From NCBI GenBank assembly GCA_019247495.1, contig JAFAOU010000048.1, forward strand, positions 1-45,243: 45,243 bases of DNA, in the 5' to 3' direction. A model generated the notes under the pieces. That model was not told the origin of the DNA. It ran no database searches and saw nothing but the letters and a program-made list of their open reading frames with translations. Positions 24,338 through 31,245 of the stretch are shown here, piece after piece (position 1 is the first letter of the stretch; the number at the start of each line of letters is the position of its first letter). This DNA is from Acidobacteriota bacterium. Its GTDB lineage: Bacteria; Acidobacteriota; Thermoanaerobaculia; Gp7-AA8. Made by a program: the position numbers and the translations under genes.

Positions 24338-25072
24338 CTACCGCTCCGGAACACGAAGCGTGTATGAATTCAAAGGCTCCTGACGCTCGCCGGTGATGCC
24401 GTAGACGACGAGCCGGTATGTACCCGGCTTCAGCGATTCGCGCGGGACGAGGATGACGAACGAGCCGTTTGGAGTGCGTGGCACCGCCTTTCCGATCCAG
24501 ATCGGTCGCGACGGATTCACCGCGTCGACGATTTCCGCGCGGAGTTGGTCCACCGCAAGGTCAGACCCCAGCGATGGCACGAGGAGATACGACTCTCCAT
24601 TCGCCGTCACTGTGTTGGGTGAACCCCCGATGCCGCGCTGGCCGTCGGGATAGAGATCCTGCAGCTGCCACACCGCCTGCGGCTGCCTCAATTGAACCTC
24701 GGCGCGCCAGAGCAACCCGCCGAGGACGACGGCCAGCGCCGCGGCGATCGCACCGACCGCGCGCCAGTACCGCGGAACGCCATCGGGACGCTGACGGCGC
24801 TTCTGCAGCGCTTTCCAGTGCCGCGCGAATTCATGATCGGAGAGGTAATCGGGATGATCCGCTTCGGCACCCTCCGGGAATGGGGTCGTCAGCGCCCGCA
24901 CGAGCTCCGGGTAGGCCATGAGCCGCTCGCGGATGCGCGCTTCCTGATCCGGCGCCAGTCCGCCACTGGTATAGGCGAGTACTTCCTCGGCAGACGGCGG
25001 GTCACCGATCGTCAGCCGATTTTCGGCAATGAGCTCGCGATTGGCAGCGGACAACTCTGATTTCGTAGTCAT
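24338..25072 (-). CDS. Single-span anti-sigma-factor-like membrane protein
   Basis: A 244-residue protein coupled to the sigma factor gene by an ATGA overlap. The N-terminal about 105 residues are cytoplasmic by the positive-inside rule (KRRQRPDGVPRYWR precedes the span). They include a helix pair, EEVLAYTSGGLAPDQEARIR to YPELVRAL, laid out like a zinc anti-sigma domain but with no His/Cys ligands. One span follows (about 105-123), then a beta-rich periplasmic domain of about 120 residues ending YRLVVYGITGERQEPLNSY. Sequestering the sigma factor is inferred from position and topology. Confidence 0.72.
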   Translation of the reverse strand: MTTKSELSAANRELIAENRLTIGDPPSAEEVLAYTSGGLAPDQEARIRERLMAYPELVRALTTPFPEGAEADHPDYLSDHEFARHWKALQKRRQRPDGVPRYWRAVGAIAAALAVVLGGLLWRAEVQLRQPQAVWQLQDLYPDGQRGIGGSPNTVTANGESYLLVPSLGSDLAVDQLRAEIVDAVNPSRPIWIGKAVPRTPNGSFVILVPRESLKPGTYRLVVYGITGERQEPLNSYTLRVPER

Positions 25073-25614
25073 TCTTCATCCTCCGGGAGCCCGTCAGCAT
25101 CTCCCAGCCGCGCGCGAAGGATCTTTTTCGCATCGCGCAGTCTCGACTTGACCGCATCCACAGTGATCTTCAGGAACTTCGCGATCTCGTCGTATGTAAA
25201 TTCGTTGAGCCACAATTGAATGCACTCGCGGCTGCCGTTCGGAAGTCCGGCAATTGCGTCTCGAAGACGCTTGCTGCGCAGCGCCGCTTCTTCGCGTTGC
25301 GCGTAATCCGGTTCCGCGGGCGCCGCCGGTTCCGGGATGGCGTTGCGGTCATGAATGTCGACCGTTTCCGCGCCGCGCTTGGCCGTCTTCTGCGATCGGA
25401 TCCTGTTGTAAGCGACGTTGCGGGCAATCGTCTCGAGATACGCCCACTCCGCATCGCCGCGATATTCGTCCATCGCTTCCAGAAATCGAAAAAACGCATC
25501 CTGCGTCAACTCCTCGGCGTCTTCTTCGGTCACACGAAAGGAGAGAACGTAAAAGCGGACCATTCTTTTGTAGTACTTCCGATAAAGAGACTGGAACCGG
25601 TCGTCGTTGTTCAT
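25069..25614 (-). CDS. ECF-type RNA polymerase sigma factor
   Basis: A 181-residue sigma-70 family factor. Region 2 is seen in FQSLYRKYYKRMVRFYVLSF and EELTQDAFFRFLEAM, and region 4 in LPNGSRECIQLWLNEFTYDE with the helix-turn-helix EIAKFLKITVDAVKSRLRDA. The linker between them is acidic and Pro/Ala-rich. ATG 25614 was chosen because upstream codons do not resemble the family. It diverges from the CHAT lipoprotein gene with only 42 bp between starts, so both promoters must overlap that gap or the coding ends. Control of the divergent protease operon by this factor is a natural hypothesis. Confidence 0.88.
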   Translation of the reverse strand: MNNDDRFQSLYRKYYKRMVRFYVLSFRVTEEDAEELTQDAFFRFLEAMDEYRGDAEWAYLETIARNVAYNRIRSQKTAKRGAETVDIHDRNAIPEPAAPAEPDYAQREEAALRSKRLRDAIAGLPNGSRECIQLWLNEFTYDEIAKFLKITVDAVKSRLRDAKKILRARLGDADGLPEDEE

Positions 25615-25656
25615 CGCTCGATCTCGTCTCCGCAAACCGCGTATCGTATTGGAGTC

Positions 25657-28600
25657 TTGAAACGAATTCTGGTCATCGTTCTCGCTCTCTGTATCGCCAG
25701 CTGCCGTCATAGAGAAGACACGGAAACTGAGCCGGTGTGGCTTCACGACGCCGATCTAAAGTCTTCTCCCTCGGCACCGCCAGCCGCAATCCAGCCCGAA
25801 TGCGACGACATCGTCGCCAGCCGGGCCGACGCAGAGAGAATGCTCCGATCGCGGCCAATCTGTATGGATGCCGCCATCACCGCACTGGAACGCTTCGCGC
25901 CGTCAGATCCGGTTGCCGTCAGCGATCTCGCGGCGGGATATGTTCTGCGAGCACAGCGCGAGGATCGCCCGTCGGATCTCTTGAACGCATTGGATACCGC
26001 GCTGCACGCAGTAGCCGCATTGCCACGATCCGACGTCGCGCGATTCAATCTCGCGTTGATCGAGGAAACCGTCGGCCTGACCGATGACGCGCTCGATTCC
26101 TGGAATCAATTTCTGAAAATCGGAAAGCCAAAGCGGCGCATCGCCGAAGCCCGTGATCATCTCACCCGCCTCCGTAATTTCGATCCAACCGTACAGTGGG
26201 CGAGAAATCGAGCACAACTGGCCATTGCTCTTGCAGCGAATAACCGGACCGCGGTGGCGAGACTCATCGCTCCCTTCCCGACGTCCGCTGAAAAATATTT
26301 GGAAGAGGAACTGCTGCGGCCTGAACATCTCGGCGAAGCGAAACTACTCGCGTCGGAATTGACGCGAATCACAAGGGATCGCTTCCCTATCGATGTCGTC
26401 GAAGCGTTAGAGCGTTACCCACAGGAACTCCAGGAAGCACATCGGGCCTTCACCGACGCGCGAAAGGCGGATCTGGCATTGGCCGCGAGCCAACCCCAAT
26501 ATGAGAAGGCGGCAAGACTTCTCGAGCGCTTCGGGAGTCCGCTGAGCCTGCTCGCACGCCTCGGCTACGCCGCTACCGTATCGCGCGAGAAACCGGATGG
26601 CCACACGCGAGCAATAGCATTGATCGAACCGCTCGATCGTGAAGCGCAGACCCACGGCTACCGGCATCTGCTTGCACGCATCCGCGCCACGCGAGCGAGC
26701 TTCCTTTTTTTTCACGGTCGCTATCTCGAATCTCTTGCGGACTCGCAGGACGCGCTCGCCGAATATGAGCGCGACGGTGACAAAGAGGGGTTATCGGACA
26801 CGCACATGCGACGGATCGGGGTGTTGGGGAACGCCGGCCTCAACGATCTCGCATGGCGCGAAGCGATGGTGGCATTCCAGATGTCGGCGTATCTGGTCGA
26901 AACGCGCGCCCGCCATGCTCTCTATGGCGATACGGCGCGCACCTTGGCCGCCTCAGGCCGCGCACCCATCGCGCTCCTTTATCAAAACACAGCGGTTCTC
27001 CTGATCCAACGAGCGATTGTCAACACCCCCCCGGAGCAAGTTGACGCAATCAATGGACTCACCAAGCAGCTCTCACCGGTCCTGCGATCGCGCGCCCAGA
27101 TTGAGCTCCAACTCAATCAGCCAAACGTAGCCGCAATCGATCTGAACAACGCGATCCGCTTCATCACTAAAAAAGACCCTTCCGACGAAACAAAGATTTT
27201 TCAGGCGCGCATTCAGGAGGTCCAAGGTCAGGCATTCCTCCGGATCAATCCCGCAGGAGCCATCGCCGCATTCACCACAGCACTACAAAAGGCCAACCCG
27301 GACTCGCGAACCTATCGCGCGTCTCTACTCGCGCAACGAGCGGAAGCGCAGCGACGGGCCGGGCGGCCTGACGCTGCGGAAAAGGACCTGATCGCCGCGA
27401 TACAGGAACTGCACGCGGAGCAGGTCTACATGCTCAAGCATCGCAAACGCGGCGAAGCGGAAGGTATGTGGAGCTCGTACTTTTCGCGATTCGGCGAGGC
27501 GTATCAAACGCTGATTCGACAACTGGCCGGCCGCGGGCGAACCGAGGAGGCGTTCGATTACGCGGAACAGGCGCGTGCGTTCGAGCCGCTGTATCTCGTT
27601 TCGGAAGCCGTCCCGAAAGACTTCGACGGGAAAACGAAGAGTCTTGGGGAAATCCGGCAGGCGCTGCCGCCCGGCACGCAACTCCTCGAATACTCCGTGC
27701 TGTCGGATCAGACGATCGTCTGGCTCGTGTCGCGGGAGAAGGTCTCAGCCATCACCCTGCCGGCCGGCAAAGCCGTCATCGCTCGTCACGCGTCGGAGCT
27801 GCAGCACGCCGCCGCCGCGCGCAACCAGGCAGATTTCGAGACCAAGCTCTACGCGCTTTACGACGTGCTCGTGGCCAAGCCAATGGCTGCGATGACCGCG
27901 ACGCCGCAGCGGCTGGTCATCATTCCCGACGGCCCGATGCACGGATTGCCGTTTGCGGCACTGCATAACACGAAGACAAACAGATACCTCATCGAAGACG
28001 CGCCCATCGAGATCGCCGGCAGCGCGAATTTGTACCTCGTATCACTGACTCGCGATCGAGCACTGCAATCGGCCGCGGCGCCTTCCGCGCTCCTGGTCGG
28101 TGATCCGGCCTTCAATGAAAACCTCCCCTTTGCGCAGGGATTGCTGCCTCTTCCCCGGGCGCGCAGCGAGTGCGAGAGGATTTCCGCGCTCTATGGGCCG
28201 CACGCATACACGCTGCTGGATCGCGAGGCCACGATTCCGCGCTTTCTGGAGCAGGCCCGAGGAAGCGCAATCATTCACGTCGCCGCGCACAGCATCGTCA
28301 ATGCGCAGGCGCCGTCTCGGTCCTACATCCTGCTGGCCCCGGCGCCGAATGAGCCTGGTCCGTTGGAAGCGCAGGCGCTCCTGACGCGGCTCCCGCTCGA
28401 TCACACCCGCCTGGTCGTGCTGTCGACATGCAGCAGCGCCGGCGGCCTTCCCGTCGGCGCAGAAGGCGTTGCGCCATTCGTGCGCCCACTCATCGGAGCA
28501 GGTGTTCCGGCAGTGATCGGCACGCTATGGAACGTCGAAGACGCCACAGCGGAGGACCTCCTCGTGTCATTTCATCGTCACTATCGAGAAGGCAAAGACG

Positions 28601-28758
28601 CGGCGGTTGCGCTGCAGCTCGCACAAATCGGTCTTCTTAAGAAAACAAACAACAAACCCGGTCTCAGGCCGGTATTCACGTGGGCCCCGTTTCAGGTGAT
28701 CGGCCATGCCTCCTCACCATTCGCGCCCGCGCCGCAACACAAGGAGAAACCACCGTGA
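25657..28758 (+). CDS. TPR-CHAT caspase-like protease, putative lipoprotein
   Basis: A 1033-residue protein. From TTG 25657 the N-terminus LKRILVIVLALCIASC gives a lipoprotein signal with Cys16, placing the protein outside the cytoplasm. A long helical repeat region of TPR type (about 60-680) leads to a C-terminal CHAT domain (about 730-1020). The caspase-clan dyad is visible: His878 in HVAAHS and Cys925 in LSTCSSAG, followed by the family end GVPAVIGTLW. CHAT domains are clan CD cysteine proteases. It diverges from an ECF sigma/anti-sigma pair and overlaps the next gene by four bases. The start codon is the weakest point: the GGAG upstream is only three bases away. Confidence 0.85.
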   Translation: MKRILVIVLALCIASCRHREDTETEPVWLHDADLKSSPSAPPAAIQPECDDIVASRADAERMLRSRPICMDAAITALERFAPSDPVAVSDLAAGYVLRAQREDRPSDLLNALDTALHAVAALPRSDVARFNLALIEETVGLTDDALDSWNQFLKIGKPKRRIAEARDHLTRLRNFDPTVQWARNRAQLAIALAANNRTAVARLIAPFPTSAEKYLEEELLRPEHLGEAKLLASELTRITRDRFPIDVVEALERYPQELQEAHRAFTDARKADLALAASQPQYEKAARLLERFGSPLSLLARLGYAATVSREKPDGHTRAIALIEPLDREAQTHGYRHLLARIRATRASFLFFHGRYLESLADSQDALAEYERDGDKEGLSDTHMRRIGVLGNAGLNDLAWREAMVAFQMSAYLVETRARHALYGDTARTLAASGRAPIALLYQNTAVLLIQRAIVNTPPEQVDAINGLTKQLSPVLRSRAQIELQLNQPNVAAIDLNNAIRFITKKDPSDETKIFQARIQEVQGQAFLRINPAGAIAAFTTALQKANPDSRTYRASLLAQRAEAQRRAGRPDAAEKDLIAAIQELHAEQVYMLKHRKRGEAEGMWSSYFSRFGEAYQTLIRQLAGRGRTEEAFDYAEQARAFEPLYLVSEAVPKDFDGKTKSLGEIRQALPPGTQLLEYSVLSDQTIVWLVSREKVSAITLPAGKAVIARHASELQHAAAARNQADFETKLYALYDVLVAKPMAAMTATPQRLVIIPDGPMHGLPFAALHNTKTNRYLIEDAPIEIAGSANLYLVSLTRDRALQSAAAPSALLVGDPAFNENLPFAQGLLPLPRARSECERISALYGPHAYTLLDREATIPRFLEQARGSAIIHVAAHSIVNAQAPSRSYILLAPAPNEPGPLEAQALLTRLPLDHTRLVVLSTCSSAGGLPVGAEGVAPFVRPLIGAGVPAVIGTLWNVEDATAEDLLVSFHRHYREGKDAAVALQLAQIGLLKKTNNKPGLRPVFTWAPFQVIGHASSPFAPAPQHKEKPP

Positions 28759-29807
28759 ACAGCTTCATCCTCAAATTGTTTTTCACAGGCCTCATGGCCT
28801 TCGTCCCCAGCCAGGACGGCAAAGAAGTAACCGTCATCCTCCTCAACGTCCACCACGACTATCTCTCCTCGGACGGAACCGCCCTCGCACATCACAAACC
28901 GCTGTTGATTGCGCGCGCCGGAGATTGCAGCGGTCAGTGCCCGAAGCGCGACGCCGACATCGCCCAATTCGTCTACGCCGACCAATCCGAGAGCGAAGCG
29001 CTCGATTCGCTGGAAGCAGCCGTCGCCGGCGGCGGCGCATGGGAGTTGGCGAATTCCGAGCTCTCCATCCAGAAGGGAAATCCGAACGATCCCGATCTGC
29101 CGGCGCTGAACATCGTGCAGAACGTCCGCAGCGGGATCATCCCCACCACCTCCGCCGAGCGCGAGGATTTCGGATGGGTAGCCGACATGCAGCAGATCGC
29201 GCCGTCCGGCTATGCCTTCAACACCGACCTCCTCGACTCGCCTCCCCCCGGCCTCGTCGCCGCGCGCCTGCATCTGCGCAGTGGCAAGGTCTTCACCTAC
29301 CGCGTGGCGCGCATCGGCAGCAACGTCACGCCCGTGCACTTCCAGCGGCTCGACGGCACCGGTAACACGTCTTCGTACTCGCAGGCCATCGCCTCCTGGG
29401 TCGGCGCCGAGATCGAGATCTCGGGCGAGAACGTGGAGATTGTCGAAGAGAAATTCGACGGCGGCACCGGCCGGTCGATGACTCTCTCGCCCGACGCGAA
29501 CGGAAACGTCGAAGTCGCGGTCCTCAATCTTCCTGCGCTCGTTCCGCCATCCTCGCCGTTCTCCGGCACGCCCGATCCCGGCAAGCACTTCGAGATGTAC
29601 TACGACGTCGCGCAGTCGCCGGTGGCCCAGTCAGCGCGGCTCGTGCCGAAAGCGGGCGCAGCACCTGGCGCGCCTGAATACGCGGAAGTCGAATGGCAGG
29701 CCATCCATCCGCAGACGGCGCTCTGGTCCGATCTGCTCAACGCAATCCGGCTGAACATCGGACGTACGGCGTACGAAGAAGTTCTCTGCCCCCCGCTCCA
29801 TCCGTGA
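28755..29807 (+). CDS. Unknown protein coupled to the CHAT protease
   Basis: A 350-residue protein from GTG 28755, preceded by AAGGAG at good spacing and overlapping the CHAT gene stop (GTGA). I do not recognise the family. The N-terminus is hydrophobic (FILKLFFTGLMAFVP), but a cleavable signal is not convincing. The rest is rich in beta-type sequence with few charged helices, a PPSSPFSGTPDPGKHFEMYY stretch and three Cys (two in GDCSGQC, one near the end). No catalytic motif stands out. Tight coupling to the protease suggests a partner, substrate or inhibitor role, which is inference only. Confidence 0.75.
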   Translation: MNSFILKLFFTGLMAFVPSQDGKEVTVILLNVHHDYLSSDGTALAHHKPLLIARAGDCSGQCPKRDADIAQFVYADQSESEALDSLEAAVAGGGAWELANSELSIQKGNPNDPDLPALNIVQNVRSGIIPTTSAEREDFGWVADMQQIAPSGYAFNTDLLDSPPPGLVAARLHLRSGKVFTYRVARIGSNVTPVHFQRLDGTGNTSSYSQAIASWVGAEIEISGENVEIVEEKFDGGTGRSMTLSPDANGNVEVAVLNLPALVPPSSPFSGTPDPGKHFEMYYDVAQSPVAQSARLVPKAGAAPGAPEYAEVEWQAIHPQTALWSDLLNAIRLNIGRTAYEEVLCPPLHP

Positions 29808-29814
29808 TCCAGAC

Positions 29815-29848
29815 GAACGGCTCGCCGCGTTTTTGCGGCGAGCCGTTC
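29815..29848. other. Strong 14-bp hairpin with T-rich loop
   Basis: Arms 29815-29828 (GAACGGCTCGCCGC) and 29835-29848 are perfect complements around the loop GTTTTT. It lies between the stop at 29807 and the ATG at 29869. No T-run follows the stem on either strand, so it is not a standard terminator; it could be an attenuating or mRNA-processing hairpin inside the operon. Confidence 0.65.
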
Positions 29849-29868
29849 CTTCCGCCGAGGAGGACGCA

Positions 29869-30255
29869 ATGACGATCCGACGCCTGATGATCTTCGCTCT
29901 GCTCGCCGCGATGTGCGACGCGCGGCCGCATTCGCCCGAAAAGCACGTCGCCTCCGCGAACTTTTTCACCAACCGCTATGCGCACTCACGTTTCGCCGGC
30001 TGGAAGGTGCACGCCAGCGCGCGCGGACGCGACTGTGATGTCCTGCTCGTGGAGACTGACATGGTCATGGAGGACTCGATGGTCGAGGCGATGCACTATG
30101 GCGCCGGCGCGTACGGCGTCGTCGACGGCGGCGTGCAGCGCTTCTATCGCGATCGTTCTTTCCGCGGCGTCGCCTACAAAGACTCCTCGGGACGCATCTG
30201 GACCTACGGCAACGTCACCGCGCAGGACGCTGCGACGCTTTCGCCGTGCCGCTGA
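29869..30255 (+). CDS. Small secreted protein, function unknown
   Basis: A 128-residue protein with a signal-like N-terminus (RRLMIFALLAAMCDA). The mature part contains VASANFFTNRYAH, a DVLLVETDMVMED segment and an Asp/Arg/Tyr-rich beta region; its single mature-part Cys residues lie near positions 53 and 127. ATG 29869 has GAGGAGGA upstream. I recognise no family. Its 3' end overlaps the convergent caspase gene by 41 bp. It probably belongs to the CHAT operon, although a strong hairpin precedes it. Confidence 0.65.
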   Translation: MTIRRLMIFALLAAMCDARPHSPEKHVASANFFTNRYAHSRFAGWKVHASARGRDCDVLLVETDMVMEDSMVEAMHYGAGAYGVVDGGVQRFYRDRSFRGVAYKDSSGRIWTYGNVTAQDAATLSPCR

Positions 30256-31186
30256 CGCAGATCGACAACGGCAGGTCTTTCGAGTTTCCTTCTGACGTCC
30301 ATTGCGTCGCCGTTTTCGCGTCGCGGTTTTTGTGTTCCTGCAACCACGCCAGTACATGCGACTCGACATACGAGTGGAGCGTGTCGACGGTAATGAATCC
30401 CTCCGCATTCGCGCGCGCGCCGCAGTGCAACCCTTCGATGACCGTAGCCGTGAAGACGCCGTTGCGCCGCTCCTCGTCGTCATACGCGTAGCCGCCTCCC
30501 GGTGCGGCGGAGAAGACGACCTGGCCGGTGATCCTGCCGACCGAGCGAAAGAACGTAGCAACCGACCGCGGATCGACATCGCCGTTGCGCCGGTCCTTGA
30601 CGAGGCGTTCGCGGCAGGCGTCGATGAAGATGAGCGACCGCGCCACGCCATTGCGCGAGATGGTTTCGCGGATCTCGGCCTCGGTAAGACTGCGGCGGTA
30701 GTGTTCGAGCATGGAGCTGGCCGTTAACAGGTATTGAATCCCGTCGTCGCTCACGCCATGTGTTGCGAACGCGGCAATGTAGATTCCACTCGAACCTACG
30801 GAACGCGATTGCGATTCGAGCTGGGCAAGAATGTCCTCGGTCGTGGCGTCATGCCGCGCCGCCCCCGCCGCAAGCAGCTTCTTGAGCTTCTCCTGTGACT
30901 CGGCCTTCTGCGGTTCACCAGAAAGCGCAAGAACGACGCGTTTCGCATCGACCAGCGGGGACCGCGGCTCCATTGTCAGTTCGTACGCGAGATCGACTGC
31001 ATCGTCGACCGCGTACGGCACCGTCGCCAGCGTCTTGTCCCACGGAAAAATGCTGATGCCGACGAACAGCGCCGCCCCTTCCTTCGGGTCGATGTTCTTC
31101 GCCGCGTTCACCTCGCTCCACCGTCCCACCCCGGCGCCTGCATTCGCGCACAACAACGCCACAAAAACGCAGAACAGTTGTCTCAT
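30215..31186 (-). CDS. Secreted caspase-family (C14) protease
   Basis: A 323-residue peptidase C14-like protein. The N-terminus MRQLFCVFVALLCANAGAG is a signal peptide, and ATG 31186 was chosen to start with it. The p20-like core starts at ALFVGISIFPWD. The dyad is His143 (AAFATHGVSDDG) and Cys191 (LIFIDACRER). A GGYAYDDEERRNGVFTATVI segment follows, as expected for a p10-like part. It diverges from the second caspase gene and converges with the small secreted gene. Activity is inferred from the intact dyad; the substrate is unknown. Confidence 0.85.
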   Translation of the reverse strand: MRQLFCVFVALLCANAGAGVGRWSEVNAAKNIDPKEGAALFVGISIFPWDKTLATVPYAVDDAVDLAYELTMEPRSPLVDAKRVVLALSGEPQKAESQEKLKKLLAAGAARHDATTEDILAQLESQSRSVGSSGIYIAAFATHGVSDDGIQYLLTASSMLEHYRRSLTEAEIRETISRNGVARSLIFIDACRERLVKDRRNGDVDPRSVATFFRSVGRITGQVVFSAAPGGGYAYDDEERRNGVFTATVIEGLHCGARANAEGFITVDTLHSYVESHVLAWLQEHKNRDAKTATQWTSEGNSKDLPLSICVSGTAKASQRPAR

Positions 31187-31245
31187 GATGCGTCCCTCTC
31201 TGATGAGGTAGACACAATTCGGGTCAAAACGTGTCATCCGTCACA

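Noticed and set aside
25216..25656. Extending the CHAT protein to the upstream end of its open frame
   Set aside because: The extension runs antisense through the sigma factor gene and would bury the lipoprotein signal that starts at the TTG 25657.
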